The notes: generated by a model not told the origin, from the letters alone. A stretch of 64,000 bases of DNA from Clavelina lepadiformis (GCF_947623445.1 NC_135243.1:498501-562500), one strand, 5' to 3'. Positions 23,701-34,853 are shown, counted from the stretch's first letter. Made by a program: numbers and translations.

Positions 23701-26700
23701 TTAAATGTAAAATAGAGAAAAAGCATTGCAAATTAAATAATAATTTACAAGTTTTTGTGTCACAACAGGAAATCATTTATATTGCCATTTTGCTATATAC
23801 AAGTATTTTGACACTGAAAATCACAACTAAACATACTAGCAGAAAATTAGAATAAACTAATTTGGAGCATACGCACTGTTATTCATCTGTATAATACTAT
23901 AATACATGGTTTGGTCGCAATGTTTCGATTGTTTTTTCAAAAATTTGGTTTTGATACTCATAAACTGATTCAGTACTCCTCTCCTTATTATTACAAAAGC
24001 AATTACAGCACTACTACGAAAGCAAGCAAAACCTGTTTCTGTTTAGTTTCTCCGCCAACAGAAATTAATATAGCTGAAATATGGTTTAGGCTAACACTTA
24101 TGTTATTTTACACTGGCCACCCCTACCAACTCATGTAAAAAAATGATAGCCACCATATGGTGTGCTACACATTTATATGCAATAAAGTCGGCTTTAATAT
24201 GACAACCCGCTTTATATGACCGTGATGATATAGTCCCAAATTTTGCCATACAAATGTCTCTGTTTACTATGACCTGTGTTTGAGTATTACGACCACTTTT
24301 TCAATTTTATTCACCCAATGTTTCTTTGTCAATTATGCAATGTGACAGGAATGATTGTGCCATGTGAGTTTTCTTTCGCATCATGTAAGAAATGTATGAG
24401 ATTTTAGAAAGTTTAGTCAATTTGTTTCCGACTGTGTCGATACTGCTTAGTGTGTGGTGCTGTATCAGGCTTGCAGCTGTGGTTATTATGACTATTCCAA
24501 TGTTGTGACCAGAATGGTTTGGTCCAAAGAGAGTCATAATAAGCGAAGTCTACTGCATTAACATGCAGTGTAATAATTTCATTCATTTCTCTTTGCTATC
24601 ATGGTATTAGAAGATAGTTTTTACACGACCTCAGAGATGATTCCCCACCAATCAAACATCGGTTATTGAGCAAGACTTAGTACAGTTCTCAGAGGTGAGC
24701 AGTACAGCGTACAGCAGTACTATAGTACCAAATTATTTTATTGCGGTACTTTATTCAGTACCGATACCATCGGTACTTTTAGAGAACAGTACAGAATCCC
24801 TGCACTGAATTACTTTTTTCTAGAAATTTAAGTTCGTCCCAGTGCTTGGTACTTCTAAAATGATTACTTCAAGGTTTTCAGAAGTTTGCTTTTTAAAATT
24901 TCATTTTAATTGAAACTTGATTTCAATTTTAGTGTTTTTTGCTCTTTTTTAATCTACAAATGTCTAATAAAGCGGCATAGAGTGAGTTCACATTGTTTTT
25001 GACCTGAAGTAACCTTTAGCGGGGCCATAATATCAGCAAAAGTTGCACTTGTAACATGATCCACTGTACGAAAAGTAGTTTGGTACCCAGTACTGGCAAA
25101 GTACCGGACTACTTTTTTGAAATAGTACCAAGTACCGGAACCGTTGGTACATGTTTTGCCAAGTACCGTTACCGACGGTACTTTCTATGTACTGAGTGCC
25201 CACCTCTGATTGTTCGAGATCCATGTACTTTATAATAAAACGGTGTCATGCACAGTTTGCATATTATTTAAAACAATGCATTGTAATACATAACCGTTAT
25301 AAAATAAAAGATCCTCTAGCAACTGCTCTTAACATGCAGTCTTAAAATATTACTACAACCAATTTTTTGTTTTCAACATTATATATACTGTGCCTATTTC
25401 GGAAACTACACTTTATCAAATTTGTATGAAAATATTGTTTTAGAACGTTAGTAATCAGCAGCAAAACGATAAAATAGTTGTCTGTTTTATGAGCAGCCAT
25501 TCGCACAGTTTGGTAAATCAAAAATGCAACTTCAGTAAATGGCATCCAGTCAGTTAAAAAAATGCAAATTTAGCAAATCAGCAAGTAGGCTTATATGCAA
25601 AAAAATTGGCAATAGTTTTATTTAGTACATTTCACTGCATTCTAGCCTACAGTTACTTGCAAGCTATTTTGTATAGGCAGGGTTGCCATACCGTCCTTAT
25701 TTATAAGATTTGTCCTTATTTTAAAGGTCCGTGTCTTAGAAAATATGTTTGTCCTTATTTCTAAGAAATGTCCTTATTTTCACTTTCGTCCTTATTTTTA
25801 GGGCGGAGGTGGGCACTTTTGTCCTTATTTTGGGCATTTTGTCACCTTTACGATACCATTTTGTACCAAAGAGATACCAAAATTATGAACATGCAGATAG
25901 TGTCTTGCTTTTTTTTTTTTTTTTTTAGGAACATTGGTTGCTTTCTCTTGTTGTACACTGATTAAGGTGGTATTCCTCGTTCGTTTTCTAGTCGTCCTTA
26001 TTTTTGAGTTGAGACTGATGGCAACCCTGTGTATAGGCCTAGACTATATTTGTCACCTGTCAGTATTAAGCTTGATAACATTTTATTTCCAGATGTTGCT
26101 GAGAAGAGGAGGATTTGGATAGAAGCACTAAAGTCACAGCTGGTACATTTTGAGAAACTGCAGGGTTGGTCAGGTAAGTTTATTCTCTGACTTTGTCCTA
26201 AATCTGCGAATAAATGAATAAACTGCATGTGCATGTTATGTATTATTTGCCATAGACATGGATTATGTGCAGCAGAACACACATTTATGTTGAATTTCAA
26301 AACTTACTTTTACTTGGCCTAGTACAGTAAGGCTGCTGGCAGACTGGTGATGCTGTGAAAATATTTCTGTGATAATATTTTGTGAAACTTAATTGAAATG
26401 ACATGTGGCCTATTTAGCCGGGAAATATTTCCACATAATCACTGGGAGATTAATACAACAGCCTACTAGGCCAAGTAAAAGTAAGTTTTGTAATTTACAT
26501 GTCTATTGCAAACATATTGCCAGTGCTAGTGTACAGAGACTAGCTTAGTAGGCTGCCGGTAATTCTGGTGAAAATATTTGCCGGCTAAATAGGCCAAATG
26601 TCATTTAGATCAATTCTGGTTGTTGTATTAAGTTTATCTTCAGTTTAAAATGACTGCTTCTTTTTTTAATTCGTCCCAAACAGATAATTTAAAGAAAAGT

Positions 26701-27873
26701 AAGTTTTCGCTTTCAACTTAACTTTGTTGCCTAAACATGAAAAATTTCCATCTTAAATTTATTTCTATAACGCGGCGAACTACAACCGGTAAATAATTAA
26801 CTATTATGTTTGTTTAGATGACGACGACAACCAACGCAGATATATTTCGCTTTTATGCGAATTAAACGAATCCAGCGACATGGAACTCTTCAATATGGCG
26901 TCACTGCGCTTTCCAACAAGGATGAGTCTGTATGGATTCAAATTGTCATCATCGGAAGCCGCGATCTTTTGTGACGTTTTAAGGAAACAACAAAGTGAGT
27001 TAAAGGAGCTTGGTCTGAGCAGATGCTTCTCCCCTGATGATGTGGAAAGATTAATTTCGGCGATCTCTGAGATGCCTGGAAAGGTTTGACGATTTATTCA
27101 ACTTTTTATCGTTTGCTTAGAACAGCATATGACGTCATAATCAATTGTTTACATTTGTCCTTATGACGTCATAATGGCTAGTACGAAGATATTTTTCAAG
27201 GCAGTTAGTTGAGATTACTGGGCAGTGTAGGTCGGATATTTTGTGCTAATTTATATAAAATTGCAGAATAATTTTTCGACGGTTTAGTGATTACTTGAAT
27301 CTACAAGGAATGTGGAATCTGCGATAAACTTGGTCGCTTAAAATTTCTTCTTTTTAATGAAAAAATTAAAAGAATTTTGTTGGATCAGTTTTAGCCTGGC
27401 ATGTGCCGGTTAATTTTGGGTCAACTGAAAAGTTTCAATTTTTTTAAAACTGAAAATATTTTTGCAAACTTATTATCAGGATTTGTTTCTACAACTAATA
27501 CTCGATACCGGTTTTAATTGGCCGCTCAAAATTATTTCTATTTAATTTAAAAACCAAGAATTTGTGTTGGACCAGTAGGCTAGGCCTAAATCTGACCGCG
27601 TGGTGCTGGTTAGTTATTAACCAATTAATGGTAATATTAACTTGTATGTAGTTATATATTAGCTTCACCAATACACCAGGTTGTAGTTTACAAACATTTC
27701 ATCTGCAGGTAAAAGGGTTGGGCATCGGTCGCAACATAATCAAAGACATTCCAGGACCAGAATTTTTCGTTAAAATTGAAGAATATCTGGGCATGGAAGA
27801 TGGATGGTTGCTTCGAATATGGAAGAAACTCCGCAAATTCGAGCGAGAAACAAAAAGTTCAACTCGCCCTTGA
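14771..27873 (+). CDS. NACHT-domain NLR-type immune receptor, 17 exons, 1053 aa
   Basis: Exons: 14771-14915, 15045-15170, 15321-15491, 15858-15980, 16311-16376, 16818-16928, 17364-17417, 17592-18574, 18657-18987, 19083-19161, 19211-19386, 20031-20118, 20166-20347, 26093-26173, 26684-26698, 26818-27083, 27709-27873. All junctions are GT-AG and the joined frame is open (3162 nt). Residues 1-265 are hydrophilic and rich in S, T, P and Q, with no domain I recognise. The NACHT domain starts near residue 350: Walker A GYPGSGKTTL (about 362), Walker B LLLFDGLDQ, sensor FTSRPHS, then the helical FCFNPLLLQLV and YYFAHQLYQEFF signatures of NLRs. The C terminus holds about two leucine-rich repeats (SELKELGLSRCF, VKGLGIGRNII). 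NLRs are cytosolic nucleotide-dependent sensors of microbial or danger signals. The ligand and effector fold are unknown here. The 5.7-kb intron before 26093 could hide further exons. Confidence 0.82.
15599..15708 (+). other. Candidate alternative terminal exon of the NLR gene
   Basis: A TTTTAAAG acceptor precedes a block that joins exon 3 in the correct phase. It reads DSAKRFEPSIEQQDP..NPFDPPQ..AYSML and then hits TAA at 15706. If used, it would give a short protein made only of the N-terminal region, without NACHT. It is excluded from the main model because it has no phase-1 donor. Confidence 0.35.
19083..19386 (+). repeat. Duplicated exon pair, copy 1 (inside NLR gene)
   Basis: Two exons (19083-19161 and 19211-19386) starting DSSISKIA and containing QVEEQISLTQKPAEE. 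The pair begins and ends in phase 1, so it can be duplicated or skipped without changing frame. Confidence 0.8.
20031..20347 (+). repeat. Duplicated exon pair, copy 2 (inside NLR gene)
   Basis: Two exons (20031-20118, 20166-20347) closely match copy 1 in DSSISKIA and QVEEQISLTQKPAEE. The first exon diverges into a cysteine-rich tail (CSCLLSRCFCCL). Acceptors, donors and phases are the same as in copy 1. Confidence 0.8.
20348..24182 (+). other. First part of the long NLR intron
   Basis: AT-rich, with no exon-like block that fits a phase-1 to phase-1 junction that I could recognise. The open frame 23502-23855 has no family resemblance and no splice support. Confidence 0.45.
24183..24552. mobile_element. 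Probable Tc1/mariner-like MITE remnant
   Basis: The left part AAGTCGGCTTTAATATGAC and the right part, inverted as CAGTAGACTTCGCTTATTATGAC, form imperfect terminal inverted repeats. TATGAC-type motifs recur subterminally. TA duplications are not clean, so the ends are approximate. Confidence 0.4.
24690..25208. mobile_element. hAT-like MITE with GTACCG-rich subterminal repeats
   Basis: Ends are CAGAGGTGAGCA and the inverted TGCCCACCTCTG. Inside, AGTACC/GGTACT motifs occur more than a dozen times in both orientations near the two ends, as in hAT elements with subterminal transposase sites. The flanking octamers ACAGTTCT and ATTGTTCG match at five of eight positions, a decayed target duplication. 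Confidence 0.65.
25678..26030. mobile_element. hAT-like MITE with GTCCTTATTT repeats and perfect 8-bp target duplication
   Basis: Terminal inverted repeats CAGGGTTGCCAT and ATGGCAACCCTG are flanked by identical octamers TGTATAGG (25670-25677 and 26031-26038). GTCCTTATTT or close variants occur about seven times, clustered towards the left end. It ends 62 bp before the NLR exon at 26093, and a long T tract (about 25910-25926) lies within it. Confidence 0.85.
26298..26490. mobile_element. Palindromic foldback/MITE in NLR intron
   Basis: A perfect 27-bp inverted repeat (CAAAACTTACTTTTACTTGG plus CCTAGTA at 26298-26324, and its complement at 26464-26490) bounds 193 bp. A block inside it (26396-26432) recurs inverted at about 26570-26606, so a second, damaged copy lies next to it in the opposite orientation. 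Confidence 0.65.
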
Positions 27874-28130
27874 CCAGCTTCATGGCTCGGTATTCTTTAT
27901 ATCTTGTCATGTTTGTTTCAACTTGAACTTTGCACAGAAATTTTATTTTTAACCAAGTTTTTAATTTATAGCAGTTGCGAGTTTTTCTTGGTGACGCCAT
28001 ACTCACTCCGCGCAAGCACTGCTGACGTAATAATGGTAAGTAGGTTTCATTTTTAAACAGAAATTCATTATTTACTTAATTCTTATAAAAATTCCTTGCA
28101 CTCATCGATCAACTTATATAAAAGAAATTG

Positions 28131-28203
28131 CGTCGTGGCCGGGATTCGAACCGCGGACTTCCGCGACATCGAGCGATCGCTCAACCCGATGCGCCATCTA
28201 CAG
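28131..28203 (-). repeat. tRNA-like sequence, probable SINE head or tRNA pseudogene
   Basis: Read on the minus strand it has an A box TGGCGCATCGG and a B box GGTTCGAATCC, the internal RNA polymerase III promoter elements, at tRNA-like spacing. The acceptor arms do not pair and the T stem has mismatches, so a working tRNA is unlikely. Confidence 0.5.
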
Positions 28204-28291
28204 ATTTACTAATTCAATGATAAAATTGATTTATATTTGTACATAAAGTAATAGTGATGTCATAATTATAGTTGTTTGACATGTTTATTCA

Positions 28292-28297
28292 AATAAA
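28292..28297 (+). terminator. Candidate polyadenylation signal of the NLR gene
   Basis: AATAAA lies about 420 nt beyond the NLR stop codon. Another AATAAA occurs near 28392. Which is used cannot be told from sequence. Confidence 0.35.
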
Positions 28298-28877
28298 TAT
28301 TTACTGCATTATGTTGAATGGTGAATTTGCTGTAATATTTTAGATTTGCTGATTTTTGTGATTTGAAATATCCAGAGTGAGTTTTGTAGAAATAAAATTT
28401 GTTGTAAGACAGAAATTGGTTTTGTGTCATATTTTTAGCATCGCATTTCTGCCCAAGCGTTATAAGTAGGCTTTTTTATCATCGCTAATTGCTTTGTAGG
28501 GTTCAGCTCTAAATTGTCTATATCTGCTCAAATCTAATGCGACTGGTGCTATGGCTTATACGCCAAAGCATCTGCCTCGAATGCTGCCTCTACCTTGTAA
28601 CCAATGATTAACAGAAATATAAGCTACCAAAATTTTTATATCAACTTGACGCAGACAAATAACAGCAGTAATAATAATAACAGCACGGCGTGTAGTTGGG
28701 GCAAGACATCAAACACACAGAGTTATATCAGGAGATTAGCTTCCTGCTGCAACTTTTGCTACGAGTTGTTCGGCTGGAAATTTATGAAAACAGTCGATGT
28801 TATGCGTTCCTGAGATGCGGAAAGAAACTGCGTCTTTGCTTACACTCCGTGCTTATGACAACCAGGTTAGCAACCAG

Positions 28878-29086
28878 CAATGTTCCCTCTAATTCTTCAC
28901 GAGTCTGAGCAAACATACTAACTCCCTGAGCGGTCCTTGGACCACTGTGGGCAACATCAGACGTGCCACGTGCGCACTGTGGCCATTATTATGCGTTTAT
29001 TTTGTTTTCACTTCAGGTAGAATTCTTTTCTTGTGCGCGAAAACCGTGTCAGCAGTGCGCACGCGCGCAGCTTATAGGGAACATTG
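28878..29086. mobile_element. hAT-like MITE
   Basis: Terminal inverted repeats CAATGTTCCCTCTAA and TTATAGGGAACATTG enclose 209 bp. Flanking octamers GCAACCAG and GCAAGCAG match at seven of eight positions. No coding frame is present. Confidence 0.75.
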
Positions 29087-29094
29087 GCAAGCAG

Positions 29095-30900
29095 TGAGGT
29101 ATTTTGAATCGCGTTGAGGAGCGGGGAAAATTGTTTTAAAGCCCCCTTTAAAATACCAGCGTCTGCTCACTGTGTAGTCCTATCAAAATGCGGGGAGTGA
29201 AAAAGTTTTGCTTGTTACGCTTGATTAAGTGCTTAACGACTCGAGATGAGCTGTATGCTCTATTGTATCTATATCTATACCTGTATCTATACCTAAGGTA
29301 TATTATGGTACCAAAGTTAACAAAATTGATGAAAGGGAATTCTTTAAAATACTGATTGAAGTTAAGTGTCCCGTCTTGCCCCACTTTCCCCTACTCTCAT
29401 ATTAAGGCACGAGTTTTCGAGATCGCTCCTATTCTTTAGGGGCGATCTCGAGAGGTTATGCAGTTTAGTTGTTTATTTGGTTTGAGCTAGCAAAAGCTCT
29501 TTTGTCAACGTCGGAACGGAACCACGCCCGCGCTCCCTTTTAGGGATTATTCGCTTTTCGCTCTTTTTTTGCACAAGTGTAGCGGCCGTTGGGTGTTTGT
29601 TTGGTTTGTCGCTGGTTGGCGCCCTCGGGACGTTCCCAGCATGTGTTGATTTCTGCACTGAACGTTCGTTTCACCACTCCAGTTCCGCTTTTCCAATGCT
29701 TGCGTGCACATGACAGTTTTCGATTAAAGGCTTGAACTAAGATGGTCGTGTTTTAACCTTTAATATATGAGCGAAGCTAGCTTACACTGAAACAGCAGCC
29801 TTCTGAGTCAGGAGTCAGCAACGGATTAACCTAACAACTTAATAGCCCTAGCCTTCGCCATACAAGCAATGCTAGGTTTAAGGACTGCTGTAAGAACATC
29901 ATTTTATGTAGTGACTAAAAATTATACCTTTGAGACTAATTCAACAACAAAACGGCGAAAAAGATACAACTTAATGCGCAACACAATGCACAGCAGCACG
30001 TCAGAACCTTGTTTTAGAGGTTCGATATAAACGCTTTGTTTTTAAGCTGACATCATTGTGTCGAGACTCGTAAGTTTGTCGATGTCGTGCGTGATCTACT
30101 TTTGCATGAGACGCGAAAGCGATATTTGTCGTGGGCTTTGTGCAGTCTGATATCACTTTAACAGCTTAGCAGTGTCACTGCCATACTTTCATACTCGGTT
30201 TATGGTTGTATCAATTGTTATGAAAGGACGGTTATGACGACACGACATCAACATCGTTTTCTGATATTGCCCGGCTTTGAAAAACGGCAAAGTGGGCAAA
30301 TAGCCGAGTGCAGATGTCGCATTTCAACTGCATTTACACAGAGAATGAATACAGATAAAAAGCCATTTAACGATGGTTTGTGTGCATAGAATGTACCATA
30401 AAAGAAGATTGCGTAATAACGTAATTTGTAGCAAACGTTTGGGACAGGATCTCTGTTACGTGGTTACGTTGGTTGCGTAATTATTTATAATTTCGTGCAA
30501 CATTAGCGAGCACACACACTTGGTATAAACCTATTGAGGTGGAAATAAAAACTCTCCAGGGAAGTTGACTCTCTTGCGCAGCGAAAAACTGGCAGTTATA
30601 TCCCATCATTTTCATGATGGCCAGTTAAGGTGAAAAGCGAGACTGAGGTGCTAAATAGAAAAGTTTTGCTTCCCTCGTGTTCTGAGCTTGATGGTCGAAA
30701 CGCAGGAGTTTAACAACCAGCCTTTAAGCAGTCTCGGCTTTCTACGAAATTCAAAATATGGCTTCGGGAATGGGGCGATATTTTCTGCCTTAGCGCAGGG
30801 CGGCTAAAACCTAGGTTACGCCGTTGTTTCAGAATAACTATGACGTGGTGACAATGAAGCTCCACGATTTAAGTTGCTACTCCTCCTAAAGTTGCCTCAG
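29095..30900. other. Intergenic DNA, no gene seen
   Basis: Contains a short CTATAC/CTATAT repeat tract near 29265-29292 and a hairpin (29417-29429 pairs with 29439-29451, AGATCGCTCC/GGGGCGATCT). No exon-like blocks were recognised. Confidence 0.45.
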
Positions 30901-30910
30901 AGGTAAAACA

Positions 30911-31072
30911 TCACATCATCATCATCATCATCTGCCAATGGCTTATTGGAGTCTGCCTCGCGTCCATCATAACAAAGCGACTGCTTTGCATGACGTATAC
31001 ACATGATGACGCGTGATGACGCATGAGGTATACACATGATGACGCGTGATGACGCATGACGTATACACAGTG
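30911..31072. repeat. CAT microsatellite followed by a 33-bp tandem repeat
   Basis: A short run of CAT trinucleotides begins at 30911. From about 30990, a 33-bp unit containing GTATACACATGATGACGCG and TGATGACGCATG is repeated about two and a half times. Confidence 0.65.
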
Positions 31073-31436
31073 GTGAAAACAAACCGGAACGGTCCGGAAC
31101 ACAGTTCCCGTAAATGAGTTATTGCCGGTACGGCGTAAGGGAGTAACGCCAAGGTGTCAAAAAGTAATAAGTCAGTTAGTTTAAGTAGAAAGTTAAAAGT
31201 TGTGATACGAAATGAAACAAAATTTTCCGTGTAAAATGTTTAATAAGTTTACATATTTTTACAAAGCGTAGTCACCGCTTCATAAACCAGCTCGGGACTG
31301 GAATTCTTTTACATTCAACGACCGTGTCAATTTATCTTACTTGTTGTCCTGCTTTTAGCACCCTTTTCTTCAAAATTTGGGGAACAGTACCCTCTTTTTC
31401 GAAAGTTAAGACATGTCCCACTTGGAAAATAGGCCC

Positions 31437-31960
31437 TAATCCTTGGTTATGGCTGCATTTAATAACGTCAATATTTTGTTTCTCAGATAAATTTTGGAGT
31501 CTATCATGACATATGTTGCAAACACAACACTTCTTGTCAAGATTCTTGAGATAAATAGTGCATGGTTATGCATGCATTTACTAACGTGACCTGACAATTA
31601 TAGCAAATATCACAGCTACCGCCAACTAACGGTAGTCGAGAGGAAGTCTTCTCAAAACATGTCGCAAACGGCCTTTTGTTAAAACATCAATTGCTATTCT
31701 TGCACTTAGTGCAGAATTGCACCGTCAGTCTTTTGACAATCTGTAAATTCGAACAAAGTTAATATTGTTGGAGTTGGAGAGGAATTTGTTTGACCGTCAA
31801 TACAGCGTTGGTTCTGGTGTAAATCCAACACAGCGCCAACATGCGGGGACCAAACTTACAATGAATCTGTTACCAAATGAATCGTTACCTAACAACAACA
31901 ACAACAATGGGAAGCTTCAGCTTTTCTACGTATTCATGTTAATACACAATTCGTTTATAA
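31437..31960. repeat. Tandem duplication, copy A
   Basis: Matches 31993-32850 in the same orientation over most of its length. Shared stretches include AAATTTTGGAGTCTATCATG, CAAACGGCCTTTTGTTAAAA, GCAGAATTGCACCGTCAGTC and an AACAAC run before GGGAAGCTTCAGC. It lacks about 150 bp that copy B has after GCCAACTAAC. Its end abuts copy B, so this is a local tandem duplication. Family unknown. Confidence 0.75.
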
Positions 31961-31992
31961 TTTTTTTTTTTAAATATTGCTTACTACTACTC

Positions 31993-32850
31993 TTTGGTTA
32001 TTGCTGCATTTAATAGCGTCAGTATTTTGTTTGTTTGGTGACACTTAATCACTTAATGACTAATTACACTAACTTAATAACTAATCTAGTAACTAATAAT
32101 AACTTAATAACTAATCACACTAACACTTAATCACTAATCAATTATGTGTCGCGTGATTAACTGTCCAAGTAATTATGTGTCGGTGATTAAGTGTCTGTAC
32201 ACCTATTTTGTTCCTCTGATAAATTTTGGAGTCTATCATGACATATGTTGCAAACACAACACTTTTTGTCAAGATTTTCGAGATAAATAGTGCATGGTTA
32301 TGCCTGCATTTACTAACGTGGCCTGACAATTATAGCAAATATCACAGCTACCGCCAACTAACAGCTAATGCAATCCAGCTGTCAGTTATAGAAAATTCTC
32401 GCCCCACACAGGAAGCATTTAGACCTAAAAAGTTTCAAGAAGTCATATCATATAGTTTGGAAATAGCATAGTTAGGGGAAGTATTAATAGGAAAGGAAGA
32501 TAAAGTTCTTCGAGAGGAAGTCTACTCAAAACATGTCGCAAACGGCCTTTTGTTAAAACATCAATTGCTATTCTTGCACTTAGTGCAGAATTGCACCGTC
32601 AGTCTTTTGACAATCTGTAAATTCGAACAAAGTTAATACTGTTGGAGTTGGAGAGGAATTTGTTTGACCGTCAACACTGCGTTGGTTCTGGTGTAAATCC
32701 AACACAGCGCCAACAAGTGGGGAATAAACTTACAATGAATCTGTTACCAAATGACTCGTTACTTAACAACAACAACAACAATGGGAAGCTTCAGCCTTTC
32801 TACGTATTCATGTTAATACACAATTCTTTTATAATTTTTTTTTAAATATT
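31993..32850. repeat. Tandem duplication, copy B (with nested insertion)
   Basis: Partner of copy A. It carries the 172-bp insertion at 32032-32203 and an extra 150-bp segment at about 32362-32511, which is either an insertion here or a deletion in copy A. The short open frame at 32226-32471 falls partly in that extra segment and has no recognised family. Confidence 0.75.
32032..32203. mobile_element. Small terminal-inverted-repeat element inserted in copy B
   Basis: GACACTTAATCAC (32040-32052) and its complement GTGATTAAGTGTC (32183-32195) lie near the two ends. TATTTTGTT is present on both flanks (32023-32031, 32204-32212). Copy A shows the same place without the insert, with a single ATTTTGTT, an empty site. 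The interior is AT-rich with TAACTTAATAACTAAT repeats. Superfamily not assigned. Confidence 0.7.
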
Positions 32851-34853
32851 GCATTTTATAGAAACTTGTTTGTTGATTTATACATAGTCTGATGTAGGAT
32901 CTGCTTGACGTCAGAGGCGGTATTACGAACGCACCTCGCAAGGATTTAGTTTCTCGCAAGCGATGCTTTCACTCACAAATTCCTTCCGAGTTGTACCGGA
33001 GTGCTTCTTGGAAGGATAATGAGGTTTAGTGGCTCGTAATATTTACAAGTTCTTCGTCAGACCACCCTAGAGCACATTGCAAGGAAGTAGGCTGCTTAGG
33101 GGAGTATATATGACGAATGCTTCGAAACAGTTGTGTCTTTGATGAGGTTAACAGGAACAGATAAATCAACATTAAAATGCTGTCCTTTCATAACTTAAAA
33201 ATTTTCCAAAATCGTTAAATTTAGCTACGAGATTTTTCTAGTGGAGTAGAGGAATGGTTTTATTGCCACTTAATTTCCCACAGTATAAAAGAATCTAAAA
33301 ATGCAAGACTTCTACAAGCAAGTGCGGACGAAATCTGACACTAAGGCGTCAAATTAACCTCGCGATAACTTTCGTGCTGTACCTAACGGTTTTGTTTAAT
33401 TTCCTTCTGTAATTTTCACTCGTAGCTGGTAAAAAAATTAACTTTCCAGAAGATAACAGCAAACGAGCTCTTTTACAATTATAGGCTGAAAAGTTCTCGT
33501 TTGCAAGAAGACACGCGCAACTAGACACTCAGAAATAGTGGTTTATAAAAAAAAGATGACTTAATTGTACAAAATTACAATCCAAGGTTTGAAGATCAAG
33601 ATTGCAACAAGACAAATGAGTAGAAAAATGGCATTATGGAGTTATAAGTGATTACTTAATATGGCCTCGAATTTACACTCTAATTGGATAAAATTCAACT
33701 TCAGAAGAAATGGCATCGCGCAAAATTAAATTTTCTTCATATAGTAGTTTGCCATATGCTTGGGTAGTTAGTTCAGTGCAGGGCTGTAGAGTGATGCGGT
33801 GTCGTGGTGGATTTATAATATTGCATTGATCAAGCTTGCCGTGTTCATTGAAATCTCTGCTCAGTTGTTTCTTTTATGTTTGCGGTCTTTTGCTTTACTC
33901 GAACTTTTAATTTTAGACTTGCATGTTTCACTCATGACTGTTTTCGTTTTCTGTCTTCTAAGAAAGATTTATAAGTAAGGTATAATGAAAGATTTATAAA
34001 GTTATAGTTATAGCCATAGAAAGCCCATATACCGTTGCAATAAATGCAACATTGTAGTGCGAGGTGTCTGATTTATAACCAGAGCAAAGGATATGTTCAG
34101 GAATTAATGGGTATGCTTTTGTTAATAAAATTAGTTGGGATAAAATTAAACACTTTTTTTCGCTTTTTTCTGCATCAGCTATAGGCTTGTATAAGAAAAC
34201 TTTCAATTAATAGGTTGTTCAAGTAATGACGTTAATGACAATGATGTCATTCTCGTAAAAATGAACTTGGCCGCACAGGTATTAAGTAAAAGTACAAGAT
34301 AGGTCATAAAATATGACGTCTTATGCCTAATTACCGGGCCACGTCGCTGTAACTTGCATTTTGACGTTGTCAAGTAACTAAACTAAGATATGTATAGATA
34401 TGTAGAGCTGTTTATCAATGTGGTTATGACTTAACAATTGCTGTAGTTTATAACTCTACGTTTATTTTTGATCAATCAAACTTTCCACCAAAAAAAAACC
34501 AAGCGTCATTTTCTGCTGCTAGTTTTCAACGGAAAAGTTCTATCAGAGATTCAACGCTTTATTTTCAACTTTTTAGTAGTCATGAGTGTCTTAATGTTTC
34601 ATTAAGTCTGCCATAATGTTGGCGACTTTGACTAAATCTTTAAATAAATGTGAAATATTCAGAGCGATGAAATAGAATTGATAAAAATAGAATTGTCGTT
34701 TATGAAAGATTTTTCATATTTTATTCTGAAATAAGTAAAACTAGTTGAAACCGAGTCAAATAAAAAACTAAACCAGAAAAACCTGTCTTTCATTCGAACT
34801 GAAATACGATTTAAGTCGCAATGACGTAACAAGGATCGGAAGTAACGTGGACT
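32851..34853. other. Intergenic DNA upstream of the class B GPCR gene
   Basis: No exon recognised. Just upstream of the proposed start, TGACGTAA (34822-34829) and CGGAAGT could be CREB/ATF and ETS sites. Confidence 0.4.

Noticed and set aside
32226..32471. 81-aa frame in tandem-repeat copy B
   Set aside because: A faint resemblance of its C-terminal part to small dynein light chain domains was considered. It is too short and weak, and it lies in a repeat missing from copy A.
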